A stretch of DNA of 64,000 bases from Populus alba (Eukaryota; Streptophyta; Magnoliopsida; Malpighiales; Salicaceae). The DNA is taken from the NCBI RefSeq assembly GCF_005239225.2, contig NC_133300.1:4307875-4371874 (forward strand), in the 5' to 3' direction. Of the stretch, positions 47,661-59,143 are shown piece after piece. The position numbers and the translations under genes were made by a program. Every line of letters begins with the position of its first letter. Positions within the stretch are counted from its first letter, which is position 1. The notes beneath the pieces are model-generated. The model worked only from the letters and a program-made list of their open reading frames with translations. It searched no databases and had not been told where the DNA came from.

Positions 47661-48452
47661 ATGGCTACCAGCTCTTTACGGTCCCTCAAGTTCCATCCAT
47701 CCCTCCTCGAGTTCCATCCCTCAGACACCACCCCTCCCTCCTCACTCTTCCTCAAGCCTACCACCTCCATCGCCATCGACACCGACACTTCTCTCTCCCT
47801 CTCTATCTCCTCCCCAACAACCACCACCGCTTACTCCATCTCCCCCACGACCTCTACTACTCCCTCCACTTCCAAAACCGACTCCCTTGACCTACTCCAG
47901 CAACATCTCTCGAACCAAAACTTCCGCGAGGCCGATGAAGAAACCCGCCGACTTCTCATTGTTCTAGCTGGTGAAGCAGCACAAACGCGTGGCTATGTCT
48001 TCTTCTCCGAGGTCCAGTTTATCTCAGAGGAAGACCTTAAAGTCATCGACGAACTATGGAAAAATCACAGCAACAACAAGTTTGGATACAGTGTTCAGAA
48101 AAGAATATGGCAACTGAAAGCTAACAAAGACTTCACCAAGTTCTTCATCAAAGTTGGGTGGATGAAGAAGCTTGACACCGAGGTTGAGCAATACAACTAC
48201 AGGGCTTTTCCTAACGAGTTCATTTGGGATCTTAATGAAGGTACTCCTGAAGGTCACTTGCCTTTGACAAATGCACTCAGAGGGACACAGTTGCTCAAAA
48301 ACATCCTTAATCATCCTGCTTTTGAGGTAGATATTGAAGAAGGGGAGGGAGATAAAGTTGAAGGTACTGAAAATGGTGGGCTAAAGGGATTAAGGGATAG
48401 CTCAAAGCTTCCATTAAGCAAGAGAGTATTGAAGACAGATTACAGCTTTTGA
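47661..48452 (+). CDS. GUN4: Tetrapyrrole-binding protein GUN4, chloroplastic
   Basis: Intronless, 263 residues. GUN4 binds protoporphyrin IX and Mg-protoporphyrin and stimulates Mg-chelatase in chlorophyll synthesis; it also affects plastid-to-nucleus signalling. Residues 1 to about 70 are rich in Ser and Thr, as in a chloroplast transit peptide. The helical leader NFREADEETRRLLIVLAGEA (87-106) and the GUN4 core follow, with GYVFFSEV, LWKNHSNNKFGYSVQKRIW, YNYRAFPNEF and GHLPLTNALRG (198-208). A plant-specific tail ends KRVLKTDYSF, keeping the terminal Ser that is phosphorylated in Arabidopsis. The Met at 47661 fits the usual length. Confidence 0.95.
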   Translation: MATSSLRSLKFHPSLLEFHPSDTTPPSSLFLKPTTSIAIDTDTSLSLSISSPTTTTAYSISPTTSTTPSTSKTDSLDLLQQHLSNQNFREADEETRRLLIVLAGEAAQTRGYVFFSEVQFISEEDLKVIDELWKNHSNNKFGYSVQKRIWQLKANKDFTKFFIKVGWMKKLDTEVEQYNYRAFPNEFIWDLNEGTPEGHLPLTNALRGTQLLKNILNHPAFEVDIEEGEGDKVEGTENGGLKGLRDSSKLPLSKRVLKTDYSF

Positions 48453-49687
48453 CTAAGAAATTCGAAGCAAATGATCAGTAAACAACAGAGATGGGATTTG
48501 GATTTTTTTTTCTTCTATGTACATGTAAAGAAAGTTGTTGACTGATTGCATCTTTTTTATTTAAATATATTTCCATGCTTCTGTCTATGTAGAGGGCAAA
48601 TATTAAATATATAATTGAGAATATGCCCTGTTGTTTTTACATTTGGTGCAGCAAGGAGCCTGCCCTTTTTGAGGGTGTTTGGAAGTGTGGTAGCTGTTGC
48701 TTTTCAAATAGCTTTTCGTGCCGAAAAGCATGCCAATAATGTTTTTTTATTTTTTAAAAATTATTTTTGATATCAGCACATCAAAACGATCCAGAAAGTA
48801 CAAACCGAACTCAATTTTAGCAAAAAAAAAAAAGTTTGAATTTTTTCAAAAACAGGTCACACCTCAATCCCAAACGACCTCTTTGTATCTTTGCCTGTCT
48901 TTTTCCTATGAAATCATATATCCTCAAGTGGGAAGGAGGTTTTGTGACCTTTTATATGTTGCCATTGATGAGTACCAAGAAATTGCTTATTTACTTGTGA
49001 TCAAGTACTTGAGCCCCACTCCATCAAAAAAAAATAAAAAATAAAAAAATTAATTTTATTTTTAACATAGTTGTATTTACTTTTTAAAATATTTTTTATT
49101 TGGAAATATATCAAAATAATATTTTTTATTTTAAAAAAATTATTTTTAGACACCAACATATCAAAATAATTTAAAAATATAAAAAAAATATTAATTTGAA
49201 GTAAAGAAAAAAGATATAAAAAATTTAAATTTTGTTAAAAGTGCTTTTGAGAGTTTTAAAATTCAGTTAGAAAAATAAAATGAAAGAAAGAATTGAAAAA
49301 ATTATGCATTTTTTAGTTGCAACAAAGTTTTTTTAATATCATAAAATATATATCTATTCAGTATAATCTAATATAACTTGTGAATTTTTTTAAACAGAAA
49401 TAAAAGATTCTCATGCAGGTGCAAACTAGCTATTTAAAAATAATGGCTGAAATAAATACCTGGAGTCGGGTCATTGGCTGGGCCGAACCTCGTAACTATA
49501 TTTAATACCCGCTGAGAAACAATTTTGTCAGGATATAGGGCCGGTAATAAAGCCCATTAATACTTTTATATTATCATGAATTAGCCCAAACCCAAACCCG
49601 CTTCTAAACTACCCAAGTCCAACAACCTCAGCACCTTCCTCTTTTCCAATCTCTGTCTGAAAATAAAAATAAAATAAAAAAGCAAAA
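48453..49687. other. Intergenic between GUN4 and the L18-like gene
   Basis: GUN4 3' leader, then a MITE-like element at 48671-48881 and a diverged relative at about 49070-49230. The last 200 bases are the L18-like gene's upstream region. Otherwise AT-rich. Confidence 0.5.
48671..48881. mobile_element. MITE-like inverted-repeat element, copy 2
   Basis: Ends 'gagggtgtttgg' and 'ccaaacgacctc' are imperfect inverted repeats (10 of 12 match). The inside aligns with 21957-22164 over most of its length, including 'cacatcaaaacgatccagaa'. It is the best preserved copy in the window. Confidence 0.7.
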
Positions 49688-50071
49688 ATGGCAGGAAATC
49701 AGCAACATCTCCTTCGGCTAGTCCTGTCCTGCCGGAAAATAACAGCACAGGTAACAAATCCGACGACTTCCACAATAATCGCCATGGCTTCCTCCGCTGA
49801 GCAAGAATCCTTCCTCTCTCACTACCGCAACTCCACTCTCTCTCGCTTCCCTCGCCAATCCTGGGACTCAAAAGCGGCGTCGCGCGTCGGGGAGAAATTA
49901 GGTCTTAGATTAAAGGGAATTGGTGTTAGTAACATCTATATTGATTTAAACGAAGAGTTGTCAAGGCCGATTCATTATAGAAAGCGTGTGTTACCGTTGT
50001 TTGATTCGGTGAAACGCGTTGGCATTGTAGTTGATGGAGCTGAGAAGCTGGGAGAGATCGGTCATGTTTGA
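49688..50071 (+). CDS. Ribosomal L18p/L5e-family (uL18) protein, probably organellar
   Basis: 127 residues. The region from about 63 on (ASRVGEKLGLRLKGIGVSNI and YRKRVLPLFDSVKRVGIVVD) matches small plant uL18-family proteins, which bind 5S-type rRNA regions of the large ribosomal subunit. The first 32 residues are rich in Arg, Leu and Thr with almost no acid, consistent with a mitochondrial presequence. A second Met (MASSAEQESF, 49784) would give a 95-residue form without it, so dual start use is possible. Single exon as drawn. The protein ends EKLGEIGHV. Confidence 0.8.
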   Translation: MAGNQQHLLRLVLSCRKITAQVTNPTTSTIIAMASSAEQESFLSHYRNSTLSRFPRQSWDSKAASRVGEKLGLRLKGIGVSNIYIDLNEELSRPIHYRKRVLPLFDSVKRVGIVVDGAEKLGEIGHV

Positions 50072-50140
50072 TGGACGGTCAGGATTTGATTGGCGAGCAT
50101 GCATTTTTTGATAAGGAGAGGTTCCTTTCTTCTACTTCTC

Positions 50141-50141
<1 letters not shown>

Positions 50142-50184
<43 letters not shown>
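50142..50184. repeat. (CT)n microsatellite
   Basis: About twenty CT units with one TTCT interruption, 70 bp after the L18-like stop codon, so probably in its 3' leader. Confidence 0.95.
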
Positions 50185-50186
<2 letters not shown>

Positions 50187-51232
50187 TTTCCTCTTTAATT
50201 TGAATCGATTTGATTTAAGAATTGTAGATTATGATGGAATAATTATCACATGAGAATGCTTTTTTTTTTTTTTTTTTTTTTACAATTTTATTACTATTTT
50301 GTCTATATTTTTTTTACCCAATTATTAATATGTAAAGCTATACAAACAAATGAATTATCCACCTTTAGATTAAAAGTTACTCAAATTGTTAAGCTTGTCA
50401 TTTAATTTGCAATTGTTTTTTAGCATGATCTAAACCAGTAACATTATATATTAGTTCGGTATTAATCCCGAATTTATCATTTCATGACCATAGATAAAAA
50501 AAAACATTATGTGTGTTTTGGAGAATAGATGTTAAGACAAGGGTATGCTTAGTGTCGATTGGTATCCGGGGTCGAGGGCAATTAGGAGTGTTTAATTGGG
50601 TTGTTTTGATATGGGTAAGAAAATAGGTAGGCTTTGGATTTATCTGAATAATGTAAGTGTAGTTTTGGTTGTTAGATTACTAGCAACATTTGTATTTTGG
50701 TGATGCTTGAATTGTTTGCATGTTTGAAATCATTCCCATGGTAAATGCTGGATTGCCATTTTTCTATGATACAATTTTGATCACGATTGGGGTTTTGGGA
50801 TCCTGAGCTTGTTTGGTGGGCATGGAGGAGTGGGTTGGTGTTATGTAAATTGAGTAATGCTAGGTGTGTAGACATGATATATTTTGGAAGTAAACTTCAA
50901 GTCTTGTTGACCTTTTCATTACTTTCCAAGCTCATGATTCTGTAGTTGCCATATTGTCTTTGATTATCATCATTGGGGAACTCCTCTATTGAGCTGAAAT
51001 TAAACCTTAATGGCGTTGTTTTGCTTACTACTTTTGCATTTTGAGTGTTAAAATTTATCTTAGTAACATTCCTCGATGATCCTTTGCCAGAAGATTTGAG
51101 TCTGTTGCCAGGTGATACTACTAACGTTTCTTGTCTCTACTTGGATCCTTTATTAGTTATGCTTTGCCATCCTTATAACAGATGAAAAGGTGCATGGGTT
51201 GCTGAAATAAATGGGAAAAGGACTAGAGGAGA

Positions 51233-51267
51233 GCAAGGAGCAAGGAGCAAGGAGCAAGGAGCAAGGA
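51233..51267. repeat. 8-bp minisatellite GCAAGGAG
   Basis: About four and a half perfect copies of GCAAGGAG. Confidence 0.9.
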
Positions 51268-51413
51268 TTATAGAAATTAGTGTAAAGAAAGATGTGGACT
51301 TGGAGAAAAAATAAGAATACCATTGCTTCATTTGTTACACTCTTATTATTTCTCTTACTTTGAGAAAAGATTATCTTATATTACTAACAAGCTAAGTATA
51401 GATGGAATGGACA

Positions 51414-52268
51414 TCATCTTCGTGGTATGATTTTCATGGCTCTCAATCTCCCCACCCACATTTGAATACTCTTATGTGTATCAGCATACCCTAGAAACCC
51501 AAATTCTCTACTCATAATCATGCTACAGACATGTTTACTTTTCAAATTCTCTACTCATAACCTGAAATTCAAAACCACATTAAGTGCTTTGAAACAAGTG
51601 ATATCCTCCATCTTAGTCTATAACAGCTCATACTTCTCAACAATCTCATCCCACAGTTTGCCTTTACCCTTCATCATCCCCAGCCAATCAAACTTCTCAT
51701 CATTCTCTTCATAGGCCACAAATCCAACATCAAAGACCTCACACAAGACTTTCCATAAACTCTTCCCCGTAAAAACATCACCATTTGTGCAATTGAAGGC
51801 TTGATTCTTAGCTCCATCAGTCACCGCTGCCCATATTTGTTGCTCAGCTAGCACCCTTGCATCAGACATGTCACAGAAGTGCTCCCATGTGTATTTGTTC
51901 CCAGGGTATCGAAATGGTAACCCTTGGTATTGACAGATAGTGGCATAGACAGATAGAGTTAGCAATATGATGCCCACTCTTCTTGAAGAAGCACCTATTA
52001 TGATCAACCAGCGATGAACTGGGTGTGTAATAGAAGGAAAATCTGATGCAACCAAGTCTTCTAAGGCACAATAGAAATTGGGGTGGGGGAGTCTATCTAG
52101 GTCCTCTTTGAAAGGTGGCACCTGGTGGACAAGTTTGCCTTCAAGTGAAGGATCCAATATCAGACCCAAGTATTGTTCGGTGCATGTTTGCAAAGTAATA
52201 TGTTTGAGTCGTGAAAGAGTAGCTGATTTGAGTGCATTAAGCACATTGGCTAGCATGGTGGAGTTCAT
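51414..52268 (-). pseudogene. PRISE (progesterone 5-beta-reductase/iridoid synthase-like), copy 1, 5'-truncated
   Basis: Similar to the C-terminal two thirds of copies 2 and 3, starting at VNISMNSTMLANVLNALKS. The N-terminal Rossmann part (about 110 residues with the NADPH-binding GxTGxxG) is absent; a stop lies just upstream instead. The open frame ends early at 51618 (after VEKYELL), though the family sequence continues decayed to about 51414. The catalytic Lys context TGTKHYMG of its sisters has become TCTEQYLG, so the Lys is lost, while the NFY tyrosine remains. It is therefore doubly inactive. Its 3' flank is similar to those of the other copies, so the duplication included downstream DNA. 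Confidence 0.85.
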
Positions 52269-53629
52269 GGAGATGTTTACAGTTTTGTCAGGTTAAGCTA
52301 CGACTTGTAGCACAGTAAACTAGTTTTTCCTAAAACGAGATTATATGATTTGCCTAGTGGTATGCTCATAGTCATAACATTAAAAAGATAAGTTAGATCT
52401 ATAAATAACTTAATTTCTCCTCCTAACAACTCTCTCTTGCATGCTTTATGCTTACAACTACTCTCTCTTGCATATTTTGTTTTGCTTAGAAAATAAAAAT
52501 GAATCCGATATGTGTCCTGGGATTCTTTTTAGATTGGGTAATGAGCAAATTGGGCTCCATCTGAATTTGAACCAACCCTTAACATTAGCTTAAATATTGG
52601 GTCAAATTCGTTAAATTTAGTCTTTTTTCTTTTTCTTAGAATAGTTAAACATAGTCAAATATGTGCTATAATGTGCCTTTTACTTTCCATGTGGTGGACA
52701 TCTAAACCAGGTCAACAACTTGAGCTATAAAATATTTCTCGTTATTACTGCAGTTCTTAGGCTATAGAATTAGATTGGGTTTGAGGCCTAATTGTGTTAT
52801 GATTTATGCATATACAGAGTTGTCACACTCAGCCTAGATATTATTGGAAAAAATGGGTTAAGTTAATCTGTGAGTTATTGGGTTAAGTTAATCTGTGATT
52901 TATGTCTATTATTTTTAATTAAAATGACATTGTTTCATTTTCTTTTAAAAAGAAAATTACTCTAAACATCCTAAACAAACAACTACACTTTACATGGTAG
53001 GTCACCACCAACTTTAAAAATTTATAACACCAACGAATACTTATTTTCAGCTGAGTTTATTCTGTTTATTATTCTGGGAAGAATTAAGTTGTTCATCTGG
53101 TAAAATAGAGCGCCACTTATAATTCTGTTTTACAATTTTCTTGTTTCCATATCATTAATGGGCAGGAGGTGTTCTGTAGTAAGTTGGCATGGTTTCAGGT
53201 AAGAATGCTGCTTTAATTCCTTCTGCCTTAAGTACAGGGAAGATGATGCCTAAGGCAACCTAAAGATGACACAAAATAAAATTATAAACTCTCTCTCTCT
53301 GTCTCTTATTTATTTTTTATTTTTTTTGGACTAGACCTTATAAGAAAAAAGGTATGCGCAAAGAAAGATAATTTTAATGCTATTTTGTTTTTTTCTTTCT
53401 AATGTAGCGATCTCTTTAATATATAAGATAGAAAAATTAGAATCCTAAACTGAATAGAAAAACAACATAAAATTTAAAATTAAACTAGAAATCAAAAGAA
53501 AATAACGAAATTGACTAGGATAGCGCGCATTTCATGAAAAACCATTGCATCATTAGTTACACACTTTTGTATTATTTTTCTTACATTGAGAAGAAACAAG
53601 CTAAGCATTGATTGGAGGGGAAATAATCT
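52269..53629. other. Spacer between PRISE copies 1 and 2
   Basis: No gene seen. A (CT)n run lies at about 53290-53304. Bases 53425-53629 are the 3' flank of copy 2 and align with 57119-57305 next to copy 3. Confidence 0.5.
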
Positions 53630-54764
53630 TCACGGTATGATCTTCATGTCCCTCAGTCTCCCCACCCACATTGGAATACTCTTTAGCGTATCAGCAAACC
53701 CTAGAAACCCAGATTCTCTACTCTTATTCATGCTACAGACATGTTGAAACCCAAAATGCAAAACCACATTAAGTGCTTCTAAACAAGTAATATCTTCCAT
53801 CTTAGTCTCAAACAGCCCGAATTTCTCAACAATCTCAGCCCACACTTTGCCTTTACCCTTCATCATCCCCAGCCAATCAAACTTCTCATCATTCTCTTCA
53901 AAGGCCACAAACTCGACATCAAAGACCTCACACAAGACTCCCCATAAACTCTTCCACGTACAAACATCACCATTTGTGCAATTGAAGGCTTGGTTCTTAG
54001 CTCCCTCAGTCACCGCTGCCCATATTTGTTGCTCAGCTAGCACCCTTGCATCAGACATGTCGCAGAAGTGCTCCCATGTGTATTTTGTTCCCAGGGTATC
54101 GAAATGGTAACCCCTGGTATCGACAAATAGTAGCATAAATAGATAGAGTAAGCAGTGCGTTATTCGTGCTTCGTGAAGATGCACCTATTATTATTGATGA
54201 GCGATGAACTGAGTGTGTAATTGAAGGCAAATAGGAGGCAACCAAGTCTTCCAAGGCATGATAGAAATTGGGGTAGGGAAGTCTGCCTAGGTCCTCCTTG
54301 AAAGGTGGCTCCTGATGGACAAGCTCGCCTCTAAGTGAAGGGTCAAATATTGGACCCATGTAGTGTTTGGTTCCGGTTAGCAATGTGACATGTCTGAGCC
54401 TTGAAGGGGCAGTGGATTTGAGTGCATTAAGCACGTTGGCTAGCATGGTGGAGTTCACGGAGATGTTTACTTCTTCATTTCCATGGTGTTGCATGGAAAC
54501 CCAGAAGACGTGGGTGATCTCATGGGCCACAGGTGAGAGTTTGTTTGCTGTATCGGCACAGTCTAAGGCATCAAGAGATATGAAACCGTCGACCAAGAAA
54601 GCGGGAAACCATCTCGGCAAGGGACGCCTCGCTATGCCATACACCTTCCACGGCCTGCCTGGAGTTGTTGGCTTCTTTAGAGCCTCCGCCAAGCTAAATC
54701 CGGCCAAGCCAGTTATACCCACAATCAGGGCAACTGATGCATCTGAAGAGTTTTCTTTCTCCAT
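53630..54764 (-). pseudogene. PRISE-like short-chain reductase, copy 2, single frameshift
   Basis: The full-length family is present: start MEKENSSDASVALIVGITGL with the GITGLAG NADPH loop, ARRPLP, TGTKHYMGP (catalytic Lys) and PNFYHALEDL (catalytic Tyr). After the shift, YTWEHFCDMSDARVLAEQQI follows and the protein ends GRLRDMKIIP. The only clear break is one extra T in the run 54083-54086, where copies 1 and 3 have three. It shifts the frame after RYPGNK and ends the protein within a few residues. PRISE enzymes reduce enones such as progesterone or 8-oxogeranial with NADPH. A truncated 237-residue product would lack the C-terminal third. Confidence 0.85.
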
Positions 54765-57305
54765 AAAGAATGCCCAATTATGTTTCTTTTTGGCCCTTGC
54801 ACTGAGATATCATTAAAGATAAGAAATCCTCCCCATCTTGTTTGTTTGTTTGTTTTGTAATTTCTGACCATACATCCTCAGAAATTGACCATACATCCTT
54901 GGAATAAACAACGGGAATTCTGTGGCTATGGAATGCTATGCTGTCTACAACAAGAATGGTTAAAGCTTTTTTCTAGATATACTGAGCATGCTCTTGAAAG
55001 TATCCTGTTTGTTTACAAAGTATGATAAAAGATTGTTTTAAAAAACATTTTTTTTTATTTTAAAACATATTAAAAATATAAAAAAAATAATTAAAAACTT
55101 AAAAAAAACTCAAAAATATTTTAGCATACAACGCCAAAATATAATGATTGATCTCTTCACAACGTGGATATGATGAAATGCAGCCAAACCCACTTGAAAT
55201 GAATTGCCTGAAATCGAGATTGAATTGTAAAAATGCCCTATAATGATTTAATCCAACAACATATAAACCAAATCAAAATGTAACAACAGCCCCGTAAATT
55301 AAATTTGATGGGGATAGTCTTCTCTTTCATGCTCAATTTTCTATTTTTTTCATTTTTCTTTTTTCATTAAAAAAAAAACAAAACGGTACTATCTTTTGAA
55401 TCTCAAGCTCTTTAAGTTTTTTATATACTCAAAGATATATTATGTAATACTAGGGTAGTGCTTTTAAAATTTTATTTTTATTTAATTATATGACAATTAA
55501 AATAGATATTATGATTAAAATTCTGGAGAAAAAAATTTATTTTTTATCTAAAATTATCTTTTCTCACTCATGTAATTTGTTTTTTTTTTTTTTGACAATA
55601 ACATGCTCTTCTTTTTGCTAGCAACATGATTTATTGAGTAAAAAATGAATTGAATTAAAGAGGAAATAATATATTTTTTAATGAAAAATCATCTTTCCTT
55701 ATCTGTGTATTTCTTTCCCTTTTTGTTTTTTACAAAAACATGTTTTTTTTTTTAATTAGAATCATTGTTTTTTAAAAAAAAAAAATATTATGATTGTAGC
55801 AGCAAGTTTCAATAAAAAATAAAAAAAAACCATGAATTAATAATTTCATGTGTATCTATGAATAAATATAAAATAATAAATATGAGAAAATATATAAAAA
55901 AAGTTTACAATAAGAAAATAACAAGATAGATATTATATTTTTATTGAATATTAATGAGAAATTTTTAAAAAAACTTCTTATTTTAATACATAATTAATCA
56001 TAAAATAATTGTTAATATTGTCATAAAGCTATAATCTTCTGAAATTCCATGACATAATTAGATGATTTATTAACTATTATTATTTTAATAAATTTATTTT
56101 TTAAGAGAATTTTTATTTTAAATTCAATAAAAAAATAAAATAAAAATTTAAAGGCTATTTAAGAAAAGAAAGGCACACTTGAGTATGGGAGGAAAGGTTT
56201 GCGCGCTTGGCGTCACAGGAAACCCGAGGCATGCATGAGATCGGAAGGGCACATCCATGTGCCCTGGTAAACACTGGTATATCAGTGCTAAAAAAGGTAA
56301 TTTTTGTTAAGAGAAATGATAATTAAAAAGAAAAATTTGCTATATATGGGGATGGAAAGTGGAAACCTTTAGAAATTTAACTTAAATTTCATACGAAATA
56401 AAATAATAAAAATTAATGAAATATTAATCCAATAATAAATCATGTAAATTCTAGATAAAGTAATTATCTCAATAATTTTTTTATAAATTGGGGAGGAAAA
56501 CAATGATACAATAGTATTAATAAAGTATAATTCTAAGAAAAATAATGCATGACTTTACATGCAAAAAACATTGATTTTTGATATAAGCTAGCCTTATATA
56601 CAATTACGTTATTTTGACCTAAATGGTAGCTATGGATGAGAGTTATTAATGAATTAGTTTACAAATCATGATGATATATAAATAAATAAAATAATATATA
56701 AAAATTTGAATTTTTAACATAAAATTATGATCTAATAGATATCTAGTTTATAATATCAATCATATCTATTGTTAGATTTACAAGTTAATTAGAAAAATTG
56801 AAAAATGAATGAAAATGAACATTTGAGCAAATGAGAAAGGTAAAAGATTAAGCAGTGGCCAAGAACATTGTAATAAACAAAATGATTGCATTTAAATGTG
56901 CTAAAGGCTTCTCCTGGAAGCTATATATCTTCTTCAATCAAACCAGAAAAAGGATATTAGAGTATTAATTAAGAAGAGAGAGAGAGAGAGAGCTTCTTGC
57001 CTTTATTTTTCTCAAAACCTAACAAAATAAATGAGTTTAGGAAGATGATGTGAGCTTGAAGAACCGAGGGAAAGCTTGATGGGTTTAGCTTGAGGGAATG
57101 AGTTTAGGAAGAAAAATTATAAGATAGAAAAATTAGAATCCTAAACCGAATAGAAAAACAACATAAAATTTATAATTTAACTAGAAATCAATAGAGAAAA
57201 AAATAGCATTTAATGAAAAACATTGCATCATTAGTTACACTCTTGTATTATTTTTCTTAATTTGAGAAGAAACAAGCTAAGCATGGATTGGAGTGGACAT
57301 CATCT
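54765..57305. other. Spacer between PRISE copies 2 and 3
   Basis: Very AT-rich with long A and T runs and a weak MITE-like relic near 54990-55130. An (AG)n run lies at about 56976-56991. Bases 57119-57305 repeat the copy 2 flank. No gene seen. Confidence 0.5.
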
Positions 57306-58735
57306 TCATGGTATGATTTTCATGTCCCTCAGTCTCCCCACCCACATTGGAATACTCTTTAGTGTATCAGCAAACCCTAGAAACCCAGATTCTCTACTCT
57401 TGTTCATGCTACAGACTTGTCGAAACCCAAAATGCAAAACCACGTTAAGTGCTTCAAAACAAGTAATATCTTCCATCTTAGTCTCAAACAACCCGTATTT
57501 CTCAACAATCTCATCCCACACTTTGCCTTTACCCTTCATCATCGCTAAGCAATCAAACTTGTCAAAAAACCATCTTAACCCAAAAGCTTAAGCTATTAGG
57601 TAAGGTCCCAGGATATGATTTATATTATTCTCTAACACATTCTCTCAAGCGAAAGCTTTTTGGGTTTGAAACTTGTACATACTCACATTACCTTGTACAT
57701 AATTTTTATCAAATAAATAGGGATGGTGAGATTTGAACTCGTAACCGCTTGGTCATTAAGGTTCTGATACCATGTTAAAAAACCATTTCAACCTAAAAGC
57801 TTAAGCTATTAAGTGAGATCCCATAATATGATTTATATTATTTTTTAATTAAACTTCTCATCATTCTCTTCAAAGGCCACAAACTCAACATCAAAGACCT
57901 CACACAGGACTCCCCGTAAACTCTTCCAAGTAAAAACATCACCATTTGTGCAATTGAAGGCTTGATTCTTAGCTCCCTCAGTCACCGCTGCCCATATTTG
58001 TTGCTCAGCTAGCACCCTTGCATCAGACATGTCACAGAAGTGCTCCCATGTGTATTTGTTCCCAGGGTATCGAAATGGTAATCCCTGGTATCGACAAATC
58101 GTAGCATAAACAGATAGAGTAAGCAGTGTGTTATGCAGACTTCGTGAAGATGCACCTATTATTATTGATGAGCGATGAACTGAGTGTGTAATTGAAGGCA
58201 AATAGGATGCAACCAAGTCTTCCAAGGCATAATAGAAATTGGGGTAGGGAAGTCTGCCTAGGTCCTCCTTGAATGGTGGCTCCTGATGGACAAGCTCGCC
58301 TCTAAGTGAAGGGTCAAATATTGGACCCATGTAGTGTTTGGTTCCGTTTAGCAAAGTGACATGTCTGAGCCTTGAACGGGCAGCGGGTTTGAGTGCATTA
58401 AGCACGTTGGCTAGCATGGTGGAGTTCATGGAGATGTTTACTTCTTCACTTTTGCGAAGTTTTCTGGAAATCCAGAAGACATGGGTGATTTCATGGGCTA
58501 CAGGAAAGAGTTTGTTTTTAGCATCTTCATGGTCTAAGGCGTCGGGAGATGGGAAACAGTCGATCAAGCAAGAGGGAAACCAACTTGGCAAGGGACGCCT
58601 TGCTACGCCATACACTTTCCACGGGCTGCCTGGAGTTGTTGGCTGCTTTAGAGCCTCTGCTAAGCTAAATCCTGCCATGCCAGTGACGCCCACAATCAAG
58701 GCAGCTAATGTATCTGGAGATTTTTCTTTCTCCAT
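57306..58735 (-). pseudogene. PRISE-like short-chain reductase, copy 3, split by a TRIM insertion
   Basis: Starts MEKEKSPDTLAALIVGVTGM at 58735 and reads without interruption through GVTGMAG (NADPH loop), NGTKHYMGP (catalytic Lys), PNFYYALEDL (catalytic Tyr) and YTWEHFCDMSDARVLAEQQI to EENDEKF, where a 291-bp TRIM element (57560-57850) interrupts it. Beyond the element the frame resumes (MMKGKGKVWDEIVEKYGLF) and ends GRLRDMKIIP at 57306. Apart from the insertion I see no stop or frameshift, so the active-site residues of the family are all encoded. Translation through the insertion stops at once, removing about 85 C-terminal residues unless the element is removed during RNA processing. Confidence 0.88.
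57560..57850 (-). mobile_element. TRIM retrotransposon, copy 2, inside PRISE copy 3
   Basis: 291 bp flanked by the 5-bp target duplication AAACT (57555-57559 and 57851-57855); removing one copy restores the sequence seen in PRISE copy 2. Terminal repeats of 78 bp (57560-57637 and 57773-57850) start TGT and share 'aaaagcttaagctattag'. A Met-tRNA primer site (TGGTATCAGA on minus, about 57763-57772) abuts the right repeat. The interior has no coding frame. These are the hallmarks of a TRIM. The outermost bases of the right repeat differ from the expected CA. Confidence 0.9.
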
Positions 58736-59043
58736 AGAGCATGCACAGAGATACAAGCTTTTTTGTTATGTTCTAGCTAGCATGCACTGAAGAACTCAAA
58801 ATGAGAGAGAGCCAATTTATGCATGGACACTAATCTCTGCAGCAAGCCATTCCAAAAGAAATTGTGCTTTTAAATATTGTTGTTATAGTAAAAACAAATT
58901 CCTCCACCATAAAATGTAAGATTGTCCTTCAAATATTAAACTAATTAACCCAGATCCTCAGTGGAAAAGACAAATACTGCATTGTTGTAATGTCTGGCCT
59001 AGCTATATTCCTCTTCTAAAATGTTAAAGGCTTGAATATATCC
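58736..59043. other. Upstream region of PRISE copy 3
   Basis: About 300 bp between the copy 3 start codon and the left LTR of the second copia element. No clear TATA box or gene. Confidence 0.5.
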
Positions 59044-59112
59044 TGTAGAAAGACAATGGTCTCTGCAGAATGCAATCTTTCATTCGTATTATTCTTCTCT
59101 GCCAAGGAGGAA

Positions 59113-59143
<31 letters not shown>

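Larger units (their letters stand above)
50072..51413. other. Intergenic stretch after the L18-like gene
   Basis: Begins with the L18-like 3' leader, including a (CT)n tract, then AT-rich DNA with a T run at about 50262-50281. A minisatellite lies at 51233-51267. No gene seen. Confidence 0.5.

Noticed and set aside
47381..47890. Open frame of 169 codons overlapping the GUN4 start
   Set aside because: It is out of frame with GUN4, is Pro/His/Ser-rich low complexity, and is a shadow of the transit-peptide region.
49581..49871. Minus-strand 96-codon frame opposite the L18-like gene
   Set aside because: The plus strand has the ribosomal-protein motifs; the minus frame is a shadow.
54367..54816. 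Plus-strand 149-codon frame opposite PRISE copy 2
   Set aside because: Antisense shadow; the minus strand carries the reductase motifs. The same holds for 58338-58790.
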